Part shown: positions 9,554 to 18,199 of the stretch, piece after piece
Numbering within the stretch: position 1 is the first letter of the stretch
Layout of the letters: each line of letters begins with the position of its first letter
From: an uncultured Acidobacteriota bacterium
GTDB taxonomy: Bacteria > Acidobacteriota > Blastocatellia > Pyrinomonadales > Pyrinomonadaceae
NCBI GenBank assembly: GCA_937873515.1
Contig: CALMYB010000008.1
Coordinates: 1 to 64,000 of the forward strand
Length of the DNA stretch: 64,000 nucleotides
Direction of reading: 5' to 3'
Translations under genes and position numbers: made by a program
Notes under the pieces: model-generated
What the model was told of the DNA's origin: nothing
Seen by the model: the letters and a program-made list of their open reading frames with translations, nothing else
The model's database searches: none

Positions 9554-10093
9554 ATGAACAAGATCGAAAGAGATCCGTCATTTAGCTCGCGGTTCAGGAA
9601 GCTATTCGAATTTGCGACGATGTCCGAGGTCGGCAAGCGGTTGAACGTGCCGCACGCGACCGTCCGCAATTACTATCACGGGCGCCTTCCGGCCCCGGAT
9701 ATTCTGATAAAGATCGCGAACGAGACAGGCGTGTCGCTGACGTGGCTGCTCACCGGCAGCGGCGAAATGTATCCGACTGCTGCGGGCGGACGCGACCTTG
9801 GGCGTGCTCTCGAAAGCTTGATCGAGAGCATCGTGGATCGAAGGCTTGCCGAGATCGAGCGCGATAAAAAGAAACCTGCGAAGAGTACGCTTGGTTTCGA
9901 TCTCGACATCGCCGTCCGCAGGCACAATGACCCGAAACTCATCCTGAACGAATGGTACGAATTCGAAGGCCTGAAGCCGCCAAAGGATTTCGGCGTCGTG
10001 TTCTTTCGCGGTTGGGAGACTTTTACGACGGATGAAAAGGTCGAGGCCGTACGCGATGCACGCCGCGTTCTTGACCGTTCTAAAAAGAAGTAA
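9554..10093 (+). CDS. HTH transcriptional regulator, phage CI-repressor-like
   Basis: The N-terminal half carries a helix-turn-helix of the phage-CI/XRE type (SEVGKRLNVPHATVRNYYHG, then TGVSLTWLLTGSGEMY, the usual end of this domain). The C-terminal half is charged, with an alanine/arginine-rich helix, and has no recognised peptidase motif. An ATG at 9518 would add 12 residues. I prefer 9554 because a GAGAGGG lies upstream, although the spacing (13 bases) is wide. It is followed, after a palindromic spacer, by a predicted ImmA/IrrE protease, the pairing seen in ImmR-ImmA and similar derepression modules. It may control that neighbour or a mobile element that is no longer present. Confidence 0.75.
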   Translation: MNKIERDPSFSSRFRKLFEFATMSEVGKRLNVPHATVRNYYHGRLPAPDILIKIANETGVSLTWLLTGSGEMYPTAAGGRDLGRALESLIESIVDRRLAEIERDKKKPAKSTLGFDLDIAVRRHNDPKLILNEWYEFEGLKPPKDFGVVFFRGWETFTTDEKVEAVRDARRVLDRSKKK

Positions 10094-10094
10094 G

Positions 10095-10210
10095 CCGCGT
10101 TTGGAAGGGTTCGCACAAGGAATTCATGTCCGCTAAACGCGGGCAGTTGGATGTTTGGGTCAACCAACCCCGCTCTAAAGAGCGGGGCAATTAATTCCTT
10201 CGCGGAAGGA
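10095..10210. repeat. Palindrome cluster between HTH regulator and ImmA-like gene
   Basis: Three hairpins follow one another: CCGCGTTT with AAACGCGG (10095-10142), the perfect CCCCGCTCTAAAGAGCGGGG at 10168-10187, and TCCTTC/GAAGGA at 10196-10210. The middle unit matches the palindrome at 6042-6061 in the hsd locus in design and in most bases. Its function is unknown; the arms could terminate transcription of the regulator gene, but no T-run follows. Confidence 0.6.
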
Positions 10211-10358
10211 GATCGGGGCAACTCCGCTCTCTCAACGGAACCAAAGTGGGGCAATTCATTGTCGAAGTAAAAGTCTTAAGAAAAGTCTTCTCAAATGTGT
10301 TGCAGCTATGATACGCTCTTGCATAGGCAGGAAGACCACCTGCCGTTCTCTCACAAAT

Positions 10359-10808
10359 ATGCGTTTTATCGACGAAAAAGGCAGGGCGTTGCGGATCGGT
10401 TGGGGCAAAAGACCGCTGGGCGAAGGAGATTTCGAACGCCTTTGCCGCCGATTTCGCGTGAACGTGACGGAGATGCCGCTCAATTCGGGCGGCTTTTATT
10501 ACCGCGTGAAAGGCCGCGACCATATTGCGATCGACAGCCGCCTTACCGGCACCGCTAAGCTAAAAGTTCAGTTTCATGAGCTTGCGCATTTTCTCTTTCA
10601 CGCTCCGGAAAGCGGTGCGACGGCGAATTTCCTTAGCGTCGGGCAAAAGACGCGCGTTGAACACGAAGCGGACGCGTTCGCACTCTGTGCCGTCATCCCG
10701 CGAGCGTGGGTGGAGGAACGCTCGGCCGATGAAATTCTGCAGACGGAAGACATTTCAGCTGAAATGCTGGCAGAGCGTTTCGGGATATTTTTGACCTATG
10801 GGATCTAG
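10359..10808 (+). CDS. ImmA/IrrE family zinc metallopeptidase
   Basis: A compact protein of about 149 residues with the zinc motif HELAH (about residues 73-77) inside the helix VQFHELAHFLFH, and a downstream EHEADAFA that supplies the third ligand. This is the signature of the ImmA/IrrE (DUF955) family, whose members cleave partner HTH repressors. I chose the ATG at 10359 (MRFIDEKGRALRIGW); an in-frame ATG at 10308 would add 17 residues that look non-protein-like (MIRSCIGRKTTCRS). The nearest partner candidate is the CI-like regulator upstream. Its stop codon overlaps by four bases the end of the convergent small gene downstream. Confidence 0.85.
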   Translation: MRFIDEKGRALRIGWGKRPLGEGDFERLCRRFRVNVTEMPLNSGGFYYRVKGRDHIAIDSRLTGTAKLKVQFHELAHFLFHAPESGATANFLSVGQKTRVEHEADAFALCAVIPRAWVEERSADEILQTEDISAEMLAERFGIFLTYGI

Positions 10809-11026
10809 GCTTTTGACTGCGCTCGATAAGCTGCCATCGCCTCGGCGGCGCCGGAATGCATTATCTCGGGCTTGTGGTATTTCCAGTAGGTCTCGAACTC
10901 TTCGGCGGTCATCGCGGAGTTTTCGGTTCGGGCCTTTTGCTTTAAGTATTCTTCGGCCCAGGCTCTTTTGTCTGAATCCTGATTCAACGCGGCTCGGGCG
11001 CCGTGCATCAAATTGTCGCGTTCCAT
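10805..11026 (-). CDS. Small hypothetical protein, 73 residues
   Basis: The product is charged and helical (MERDNLMHGARAALNQDSDK near the start; FETYWKYHKPEIM in the middle). A good ribosome site (AGAGGA about ten bases before the ATG) supports translation. It has no signal peptide and no motif that I recognise. It converges on the ImmA-like gene and diverges from the M16 peptidase gene, whose start lies about 80 bases away, so the shared upstream region probably holds both promoters. Confidence 0.6.
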   Translation of the reverse strand: MERDNLMHGARAALNQDSDKRAWAEEYLKQKARTENSAMTAEEFETYWKYHKPEIMHSGAAEAMAAYRAQSKA

Positions 11027-11107
11027 TATTTCAAGTTCCTCTATGGTAGATTAGTAGAACGTTCTGCGGCCCGCAAGGGCCGGAAAGTTTCTAGTGGAGA
11101 TCCTGTT

Positions 11108-12607
11108 TTGAAGCTGCGAAAAACTCTGTCCTTTCTTCTTTTCCTCGTATTGCTGACGACCATGCTGTCGGCGCAGCCGACGACCGCTGCAAAGACGGCG
11201 CAGCAGAAGGCGCCGGAATATGCGATCCCTTTCGTGACAAAGACGCTCGCGAACGGGCTCGAGGTGATCGTTTATCCGGATTCGAGCGTTCCGCTCGTAA
11301 CGGTGGAGCTTGCGGTCCGCAACGGCTCGTTCACTGAACCGCCGGAATTCAACGGCCTTTCGCACCTGTACGAACATATGTTCTTCAAGCCGAACAAGGC
11401 GATCGCGATCTACCGCTGCGACCTCTCAAAAAGATACGGCAACGAGGCGTATTTTAAGGAGCAGAATTGCGACGAGACCCTGAAGCTGAAGTCACAGGTC
11501 GGCGACGTCGCATATTTGAGCGATCTTGATAAGACGGGCATAGTCCGCAACGGCACGACGCAGGAAGAATACGTTGATTATTACTACACGGCGACCTCCA
11601 AGCATCTTGAGACGCTGATGCACGCCCTGCGCGACTCGATGCTGTATCCCGTTTTCGATGAGAACGAATTTCAGCAGGAGATCCAGGTCGTGCTCGGCGA
11701 ACTCGACCGCCAGGAATCGCAGCCGGGCTATCATCTGCAGACGACGATGATGGACAAGCTCTTCTACAAATATCCGTCGCGAAAGCGGCCGGGCGGGACA
11801 CGCGAGACGGTTGCGACCGCGACGACCGACAAGATGCGCACCATCCAATCCCGTTACTATTTGCCTAATAATTCGGCCCTTGTGGTAACGGGCGATGTGA
11901 GGCCGGAGGACGTTTTCACACTTGCCGAGAAACTTTTTTCCGTTTGGAAAAAAGGCGACGATCCTTTCGTAAAGTATCCGCTTGTCGAACATCCGCCGCT
12001 GCCGAAGAGCGAAGCGGCCTTCGTTACTCAGGATGTTGACAACGTATTTATACAGCTCGGCTGGCAAGGGCCTTCGATCGGCAAGGATAACGCATCGACG
12101 TACGCGGCGGACGTTTTTTCAGGCATCGTCGGGCAGCCGGATTCCAAATTTCAGCGTGCGCTGGTGGATACGGGATTGGCGGTCTCGGTGGATGTTCATT
12201 ACTACACTCAGCGGAATGTCGGCCCGATTCGCATCACGTTGGTCACGACGCCCGCGAAGGCAAAAAGGGCGGTCGCCGCACTCTATCAGGAGATCGCGAA
12301 GTTCACGTCACCGACATACTATTCGGACGCCGAACTTGCGAACGCAAAAACGGCTCTCGAGAGCCGCGACCTTTTCAGCCGCGAGAAGGTCAGCGACTAC
12401 ACGCACACGCTTTCGTTCTGGTGGTCATCGACCGGAATGGATTATTACCGCGATTATTACAAACATCTGCGTGCGACGAGCCGTGCGGACGTTGACCGCT
12501 ACATCAAGACGTATATCGCCGGCAAGACGCACGTCGGTGTCGCAATGCTCTCGGATGCGGGCCGTCTCGAATCGAAGCTTACGGATCAGGACCTGATCGG
12601 CAAATAA
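11108..12607 (+). CDS. M16 family zinc peptidase, catalytic subunit, exported
   Basis: An M16B-type (insulinase/pitrilysin-like) protease with the inverted zinc motif HLYEH (near residue 85, in GLSHLYEHMFF) and a downstream glutamate region (ELDRQES), followed by the second M16 domain. I read the start as TTG at 11108 because it gives an ordinary signal peptide (LRKTLSFLLFLVLLTTMLSA) and has GTGGAGA eight bases upstream; the longer in-frame ATG at 11003 puts 35 extra residues before the signal peptide and overlaps the divergent gene. It is followed 13 bases later by an M16 homologue lacking the zinc motif, so the two probably form a periplasmic heterodimer that degrades peptides. Confidence 0.88.
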   Translation: MKLRKTLSFLLFLVLLTTMLSAQPTTAAKTAQQKAPEYAIPFVTKTLANGLEVIVYPDSSVPLVTVELAVRNGSFTEPPEFNGLSHLYEHMFFKPNKAIAIYRCDLSKRYGNEAYFKEQNCDETLKLKSQVGDVAYLSDLDKTGIVRNGTTQEEYVDYYYTATSKHLETLMHALRDSMLYPVFDENEFQQEIQVVLGELDRQESQPGYHLQTTMMDKLFYKYPSRKRPGGTRETVATATTDKMRTIQSRYYLPNNSALVVTGDVRPEDVFTLAEKLFSVWKKGDDPFVKYPLVEHPPLPKSEAAFVTQDVDNVFIQLGWQGPSIGKDNASTYAADVFSGIVGQPDSKFQRALVDTGLAVSVDVHYYTQRNVGPIRITLVTTPAKAKRAVAALYQEIAKFTSPTYYSDAELANAKTALESRDLFSREKVSDYTHTLSFWWSSTGMDYYRDYYKHLRATSRADVDRYIKTYIAGKTHVGVAMLSDAGRLESKLTDQDLIGK

Positions 12608-12620
12608 AGTATCTAGTTTT

Positions 12621-13934
12621 ATGAAATTATTGATCGCGACCCTTTCGATACTCGTCGCCCTTGCAGCAGGCAGCGCCGCTCAAACAACTTCGCCTGACCG
12701 TGCGATCACCGAATTTGACGTGAACGGCCTGAAGGTGATCTTCAAGAAGCGAACATCTTCGCCGACGATCTCGGTCGGGCTTTACGTCCGCGGCGGCGTC
12801 CGAAATGCGACGCCTGAGACGGCCGGGCTTGAGAATTTCACGCTGCAGGCCGCGATGGAAGGCAGTAAGAGCTATCCGAAGGCCGTGCTTCGACGCGAAT
12901 TGGCGCGAACGGGAAGTTCGATCGGCGGAGCTTCGGGCACGGACTTCGGTGCGATGTCGGTCGTTTCGACAAAGCAGGATTTTCCCGAGATGTGGCGAAT
13001 GTTCACCGACCTCGTGCTGAACCCGGCGTTCGCAAAAGAAGATGTCGAACGCATCAGGATCGCGCTTCTTTCGGGCATTGCGGACGCGAATTCGCAGCCG
13101 GACAACGCTCTTTCGATGCTCGGCTCGAAGGCACTGACCGTCGGCCATCCTTATGCCGTTCCAAGCGAAGGGACAGCCGAGACGATCGCGAAATTCACGC
13201 CCGCGGATCTTATGTCGTATCACAAAGGGCTGCTCGCGTCATCGCGTTTGCTGCTCGTTGCCGTCGGCGATTACGAGCCCGACGTTTTCAAGCAGATGGT
13301 CACCGAGTCCTTTGCGAAACTGCCGAAAGGGAGTTATCAGGAAAAGCCCGTGCCGCCTCTCGTTTTTGACAAGGCGACGCTGGATATCTCGGAGCGTTCC
13401 GTTCCGACCAACTATGTAAAGGGCTATTTCAGGGCACCGAATCTCGCCGATCCGGATTATTACGCTATGCGCGTCGCGACAGCTATCCTGCAATCGCGCG
13501 TCTATCAGATCGTGCGCGTACAGCGGAATCTTTCGTATGCGCCGAATGCCGAGATGGACGAAGATGCGGCAAACACCGGCAACATCTACGTTACGGCCGT
13601 TGATGCGAACGAGGCTGTTCGGCTGATGCTTGCGATCATCGAGGATATGAAGCAGAACCTTGTCGAAAGGGACGAGTTCGAAGGCCTGCCGGGCTATTTT
13701 CTGACGACGTATTATCTCGATCAGGAGACGGACATCGCGCAGGTTCGCGTCCTTGCGAATTACGAACTCATCGGCGGCGGCTGGCGAAATTCCGAGAAGT
13801 TCATCCCGAGCATCAACGCCGTTACGCCCGAGGCCGTCCGCGATGTCTGCCGGAAATATATGAAGAACATCCGCTTCGTCGTCATCGGCAACCCGAACGC
13901 CATCGACCGCAAGATCTTCCTGCCGGAGCAGTGA
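12621..13934 (+). CDS. M16 family peptidase-like protein, non-catalytic partner
   Basis: An exported M16-fold protein of 437 residues with a signal peptide (LLIATLSILVALAAGSAA). At the place of the HxxEH motif the sequence reads LENFTLQAAMEG, so the zinc ligands are absent. The C-terminal half keeps the RNLSYAPNAEM segment typical of M16 C-terminal domains, where an Arg/Tyr pair helps bind substrate. In M16B systems an active subunit with HxxEH pairs with an inactive one with R/Y, exactly as here with the gene immediately upstream. The gap of 13 bases implies one transcript. Confidence 0.87.
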   Translation: MKLLIATLSILVALAAGSAAQTTSPDRAITEFDVNGLKVIFKKRTSSPTISVGLYVRGGVRNATPETAGLENFTLQAAMEGSKSYPKAVLRRELARTGSSIGGASGTDFGAMSVVSTKQDFPEMWRMFTDLVLNPAFAKEDVERIRIALLSGIADANSQPDNALSMLGSKALTVGHPYAVPSEGTAETIAKFTPADLMSYHKGLLASSRLLLVAVGDYEPDVFKQMVTESFAKLPKGSYQEKPVPPLVFDKATLDISERSVPTNYVKGYFRAPNLADPDYYAMRVATAILQSRVYQIVRVQRNLSYAPNAEMDEDAANTGNIYVTAVDANEAVRLMLAIIEDMKQNLVERDEFEGLPGYFLTTYYLDQETDIAQVRVLANYELIGGGWRNSEKFIPSINAVTPEAVRDVCRKYMKNIRFVVIGNPNAIDRKIFLPEQ

Positions 13935-14047
13935 ATCGTGAATCTCCGACGCCGCGTATCAGAACCTCGAAACGATCTTCGATAAAGATCGGAAGATCGA
14001 GACCGATGAGGATATACTTCTATCAGCGACACTCGTGGAGGATGAAT

Positions 14048-14170
14048 ATGAAGAAACTAAGAATAGCAGCCATCGTGATTCTGCTGACGACGATGGCCTC
14101 GGCCATGTCCGGCGGCGGCCTATTGTCGTACATCGATGTCTCACCGACGCCAACATGTCTCGTGCGATAA
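14048..14170 (+). CDS. Small exported peptide, 40 residues
   Basis: A short reading frame that starts with a convincing signal peptide (MKKLRIAAIVILLTTMASAM) and ends in a short mature part, GGGLLSYIDVSPTPTCLVR, with a single cysteine. A perfect GGAGG lies six bases before the ATG. It stands about 110 bases after the M16 pair and ends two bases before the end of the convergent gene. It could be a genuine secreted peptide or the truncated start of a lost gene; I know no homologue. Confidence 0.45.
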   Translation: MKKLRIAAIVILLTTMASAMSGGGLLSYIDVSPTPTCLVR

Positions 14171-14172
14171 CA

Positions 14173-14850
14173 TTAAAGGTCCGCGATGTTTTCTTTTGCG
14201 ACGATCAGTGGTTCTATCGAGCGAACAAATTCAATCAATTCCTCTTCGTTCTCCGCCGCTGTTCGTTTGGGGTTGCTGATATATGCACTAACTTGCACCC
14301 GCCCTTTTACAAAGTTTAGTCCGACGGTTGTATTCTTCTTATTGGCTCGCACCGTGTTAACGAGAAAGCCAGAATCACCTGCAAAGTCAGGTGCTGGAAA
14401 GAAATCTCCCATGGCAATAAGCCTGGTTCCGAGACGGAAACACCCAAGCGCGTCGTCATGATCGAAACCGAAACTGAGACCGACGTTAATGCTGGAGCCG
14501 GTTCTCATCAGCCAGGTATTATCGAGTCCAGCTTGTCCTTTTCTTCCGATACCGGCATTCTCCGGATACCCAAATGAACTGTATTTGGTCTTTATTTTTG
14601 GGTAGCGCTTCGCAATATGCTTTTCGATAGCGGATTGGATCGCACGCACCTCGGCGCTTATTTTTTGAAGTTTCTCTTTGGACATGGCCCTGTCGCGCGC
14701 TTCGTCGCTTTTGCATTGGGGCTTAATAACTTTTGGAGTGCCCGAAGCAGCGATCTGAGCGTTGGTTGGTTGGGCGGTTGGATACCAAAAAGATATCGCG
14801 ATCAACGTTGAAACGACAAGGCCGAACGTGGCAATTACTATTGTTTTCAT
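14173..14850 (-). CDS. Exported protein of unknown function, 225 residues
   Basis: The start is taken at 14850, where GGAGGAAG sits five bases before an ATG that opens a signal peptide (KTIVIATFGLVVSTLIAISF). An upstream in-frame ATG would add 19 residues without a ribosome site. The mature part has a lysine-rich helix (SKEKLQKISAEVRAIQSAIE) and then a beta-rich half with conserved-looking glycines and two cysteines. No family is recognised. It follows the transglutaminase-like/FG-GAP gene by 59 bases on the same strand and is probably the third gene of an operon of exported proteins starting at 18199. Confidence 0.7.
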   Translation of the reverse strand: MKTIVIATFGLVVSTLIAISFWYPTAQPTNAQIAASGTPKVIKPQCKSDEARDRAMSKEKLQKISAEVRAIQSAIEKHIAKRYPKIKTKYSSFGYPENAGIGRKGQAGLDNTWLMRTGSSINVGLSFGFDHDDALGCFRLGTRLIAMGDFFPAPDFAGDSGFLVNTVRANKKNTTVGLNFVKGRVQVSAYISNPKRTAAENEEELIEFVRSIEPLIVAKENIADL

Positions 14851-14909
14851 AAGTCTTCCTCCAAAGGACAGGGATGTCTGCACGATGGCAGACATCCCCA
14901 GTTCCAAAT

Positions 14910-17483
14910 TTAAGGACGCACTACGGAAAGGGCTTGCACAGGAATGTCCTGGGTACGCCCAAATCTTTCTACACGAGGCTCAAATGTCTGGCTGTCTAAG
15001 ACGAACCAGGTGCCGGTGTCCTTAAACCAGACTGCAACATCGGTCTTGCTATCGCTGTTGTAGTCAGCGGGAACCGGCCAGTCCTTTGACGAAAAAACAG
15101 GGCCGGCATAAACACGAGCCAAATAGCCATTCTCACTTTCAAGGAACCACCATTCTCCATTTGATGGTCTCACGATAGCGAAATCGGTCGTTCCGTCACC
15201 GTCATAGTCGCCCTGCACGGGAATATCTCCAGCCATTCCGAAACTAACTGACAATACTGACAGATCGGTAGAGCGCCTGATCCACCATTCTCCGTTAGTA
15301 GAACGGAAGACGGCCAAGTCGGTCTTCCCGTCGCCGTCATAGTCGCCAGGCACAGGCACATCACCAAACGCAGTTCCACCCCAGTATCCGAGAACGACTT
15401 CCGTCTGGTCGGAAATGCGCATATAGGTAACGCGACCATCAGAACCGCGCCACGCGGCTAGATCGCTTGAGCCGTCGCCATCGTAATCGCCCGTTAGTGC
15501 AATCTCGTCAATCTCGCGGGGTCGAAAACTCACGGGGACTTCTTTATACCAGTTGGCGCTGGATTTGTAATGGAAATCTCCGTTAGCGAACCATGCGGCT
15601 GGATCGATCAACCCATCACCGTCATAGTCAGCGGCGAGAATTTTATCAGTTCCGGGTTCCGGAGCGAATCCCGGTATCTCCAGCTGTTCGCCAAACTCAT
15701 TGCCGTACTTCCACAATGAGTTGTCCACATCAACGATAGCCAAATCGGATCCGCCTTGACCATCGAATTTGAAAGAGCGTATATCAGACACTAGTGAACT
15801 GAAAATTGGACTACAGATCTTGTTCGTATTGTTGTTCGAACCTAACGAATCATCGCCGTACGAAACGCGCGATACTAGAAGTACTGTCGCGGCCGCGTTG
15901 TGAACACACTGCGGGTTCTGTCCCGCAGTTACAGCCGTCAGCAATTCCAAGTTGCCCTCGACTATTCCATACGACGGGTCAAAGGATGAACCGTTGTGTA
16001 TGACGGTTGCGTGATAAGTAAAGGACGGATTTCGCCCAATGCACTCAGACGAACCCGTACACCCAAGCTGATCACGTTTTGTCTGCATTGTGATTCTGTA
16101 GCCGATGGGCGTGTCTTCTGTGATCTCTCCACAACCTTTTTCGGGACAATAGTAATTTCTCAATCCGCGATTATCGTCACCACCCCAGTGATACTTTAGC
16201 TCAGTTCCCTCAATTCCGATGCTCCGCAATAGCCCGCGGAGTATCAGAGCATTGTCGGCACAGACAGCTGCTCCCCCCTGTGTTCCAGCAAGGATTTTCA
16301 GCGGATTATCACCAATTGGTCGGATTGATGGGTTATATATCACGTGCTCCGCCATCTTTCTATTTATCTTCTGTATAACCTTTTTTAAGTCCGGCTCGTT
16401 GTTCTCAACCTTGCCGGTGGACCACTCAAGAGCTTTATCGTAGAGTCCTTGAAATTGCTCTCCGTCAGAATCCTCAAATGGCTTAAAGTCTTGTTCATTT
16501 GGCGGGTTGGAATTTAGCCAGTGAACCTTATGCTTGCTTTTCTTCTCACCGATATCACTCCAAGTCTGTCCGTTATCGAACGAGATCTGCCAGGTAAATT
16601 CATACTTACTCATTTTCACGAATTGGCCCGATTCGAGATTCGCAAACGGTAAGACAATACCGTTTCTAGTTACCTGACTTCCAATCAAATCCACAGAAAA
16701 ATTGGAAGGCGTAACAATGTTGTTATCTCGTTTGATTCGCATCAAGACTGTGCGGGTTGTCGTCTGGGTTGGCGAAATCGTAAATTTTGCAAAGACCGTC
16801 GGACTAGTTCCCTTAAGATACGCGACTGGATATTCGGGGTTATTTGTACTTCGCCAAGTGGATGTCGAGCCGTCAGGGTCGTCGATGTATGGGTTACCTG
16901 CAACGCCGAGTTGCCTAATGGGACGGTCACCCGTGAAACCGACCTCCACGATCTTCACCGTTGGCGTTGGTCCCGGAGTTGGAGTCGGCGTGGGAGTCGG
17001 CGTAGCCGTTGGGGTTGGAGTCGGTGTCGGCGTCGGTGTCGGCGTCGGCGTCGGAATCGATATCGTCTTACAGTCCTGGAAGAAGCCGATATAATACGTC
17101 TGCCCCGTCGATCGATGGATGGCAAAGAAGTTCGTGTAGTTGCAGTACGTCTTCCCATTGACAAAGTTTGAGGTGGAAAGATTGATCACCGCCGGCGTGG
17201 AACTGCTGTAGCCGGTCGATGTTCGGTAGTCCAGATCGGTTTCTGGATTGTCCGTACGGTAGAGAGAGCCTCGGATGTGAGGGTTGAAATTCAGGCCGGC
17301 TGTATAGTCTGCCTGGGCGATAGAATAACCCTCAACTCGGCTCGCTCCATAATTTATTGTGACTGTGGCATCTCCGTAAATACAGCCGCCGGGATTCGTG
17401 CAGACCCCGGCTTCAGCGGCAACGGCAAACAGAACGACCATCAAAATGGTGACGACTAAATGACAGAAAAGATGCGTTCTCAT
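14910..17483 (-). CDS. Secreted transglutaminase-like protein with FG-GAP repeats
   Basis: An exported 857-residue protein. In order: a signal peptide (residues 1-25); a small N-terminal domain with paired cysteines; a Pro-Thr linker (about 145-175); a beta domain; a transglutaminase-like domain with Cys near residue 408 in GGAAVCADN, His near 489 in YHATVIH and Asp near 502 in FDPSYG; and C-terminal FG-GAP repeats with five or so DYDGDG-type calcium loops from about residue 625. The Cys-His-Asp order fits a transglutaminase-fold hydrolase or cross-linking enzyme; substrate unknown. Its ATG overlaps the stop of the upstream gene by four bases (ATGA), so translation is probably coupled. Confidence 0.78.
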   Translation of the reverse strand: MRTHLFCHLVVTILMVVLFAVAAEAGVCTNPGGCIYGDATVTINYGASRVEGYSIAQADYTAGLNFNPHIRGSLYRTDNPETDLDYRTSTGYSSSTPAVINLSTSNFVNGKTYCNYTNFFAIHRSTGQTYYIGFFQDCKTISIPTPTPTPTPTPTPTPTATPTPTPTPTPGPTPTVKIVEVGFTGDRPIRQLGVAGNPYIDDPDGSTSTWRSTNNPEYPVAYLKGTSPTVFAKFTISPTQTTTRTVLMRIKRDNNIVTPSNFSVDLIGSQVTRNGIVLPFANLESGQFVKMSKYEFTWQISFDNGQTWSDIGEKKSKHKVHWLNSNPPNEQDFKPFEDSDGEQFQGLYDKALEWSTGKVENNEPDLKKVIQKINRKMAEHVIYNPSIRPIGDNPLKILAGTQGGAAVCADNALILRGLLRSIGIEGTELKYHWGGDDNRGLRNYYCPEKGCGEITEDTPIGYRITMQTKRDQLGCTGSSECIGRNPSFTYHATVIHNGSSFDPSYGIVEGNLELLTAVTAGQNPQCVHNAAATVLLVSRVSYGDDSLGSNNNTNKICSPIFSSLVSDIRSFKFDGQGGSDLAIVDVDNSLWKYGNEFGEQLEIPGFAPEPGTDKILAADYDGDGLIDPAAWFANGDFHYKSSANWYKEVPVSFRPREIDEIALTGDYDGDGSSDLAAWRGSDGRVTYMRISDQTEVVLGYWGGTAFGDVPVPGDYDGDGKTDLAVFRSTNGEWWIRRSTDLSVLSVSFGMAGDIPVQGDYDGDGTTDFAIVRPSNGEWWFLESENGYLARVYAGPVFSSKDWPVPADYNSDSKTDVAVWFKDTGTWFVLDSQTFEPRVERFGRTQDIPVQALSVVRP
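16962..17060. repeat. Hexanucleotide repeat coding a Pro-Thr linker
   Basis: About sixteen degenerate 6-bp units of the type GGCGTC/GGAGTC on the plus strand encode alternating Pro-Thr on the minus strand. The tract joins the N-terminal domain of the transglutaminase-like protein to the rest. A repeat of this kind may vary in length between strains. Confidence 0.8.
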
Positions 17484-18199
17484 TTCTCGCCTCCTTCAGT
17501 CCCAACGACCGACGCAGTGGTTACCGGAATTATCCGAAAGCCTTCGGCGAAGTGTTCCAGAACGAAATTGTCTAGCCGACGAAAATCAGAGTCCGTGAGC
17601 CTCGCTCTTAATCGGTCTCGAAATTTAAGAGCAAGTTCATCTCTTTCATGTTGAAGTTCAAGTAACTCGGCTGACGGTTGGATAAGATTCCCGTCAGACG
17701 ATTCCCTATTGAAGTTTGTTGCCCTCAGTTGTTTAATAACCCTTTCGGCTCGGTCATCAACCATTTTGACGGCTTCAACATATTCGTGCGCGACCTCGGT
17801 GAGCGTGCTAGACTGCCAGTCTCCAAGACCGGCCTCTCGGCCAAAATAGCCCTGAAATATGGTTACGTCTTCACCTTTCAATCGTTGTTCGGTCGCTAGG
17901 CGCTCGAATCTGACGATAAGTTCAAACATCTGTCCGTAGAGAATATATTCAGGAACTTCGCGGACCTCATTTTCAGTAGGACTCGAAGAAATTGCGACGG
18001 CATCATCGCGACCGTTTGAAAAACCATTCCTTACCGCTTTGTCCGCCGACGATCCTTCAGCAATATCGGAGGTGCCGGGGCCGATTGCTGGCGAATCCCT
18101 AAAGAATACTTTTTGTATGGGGTAAGTTGAGTTGGCCAGTGCCGCCAGCCCGCCAAATACCAGAACAACGAGCGAGAGAAGAGAATATTTTCTTAGCAT
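17480..18199 (-). CDS. Exported protein of unknown function, 239 residues
   Basis: The start at 18199 has GGAGAAACC just upstream and begins a signal peptide (LRKYSLLSLVVLVFGGLAAL); a longer in-frame start at 18268 adds 23 unlikely residues. The mature protein is mostly helical and charged, with a long stretch around QMFELIVRFERLATEQRL and a second around LLELQHERDELALKFRDRLR that may form a coiled coil. No enzyme motif is seen. Its stop overlaps the start of the transglutaminase-like gene, which suggests the two products work together, perhaps as secreted enzyme and chaperone or partner. That role is inference only. Confidence 0.72.
   Translation of the reverse strand: MLRKYSLLSLVVLVFGGLAALANSTYPIQKVFFRDSPAIGPGTSDIAEGSSADKAVRNGFSNGRDDAVAISSSPTENEVREVPEYILYGQMFELIVRFERLATEQRLKGEDVTIFQGYFGREAGLGDWQSSTLTEVAHEYVEAVKMVDDRAERVIKQLRATNFNRESSDGNLIQPSAELLELQHERDELALKFRDRLRARLTDSDFRRLDNFVLEHFAEGFRIIPVTTASVVGTEGGEK

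Noticed and set aside
16702..17094. Plus-strand frame rich in Val-Gly repeats
   Set aside because: It is the opposite-strand translation of the Pro-Thr linker repeat of the transglutaminase-like gene.
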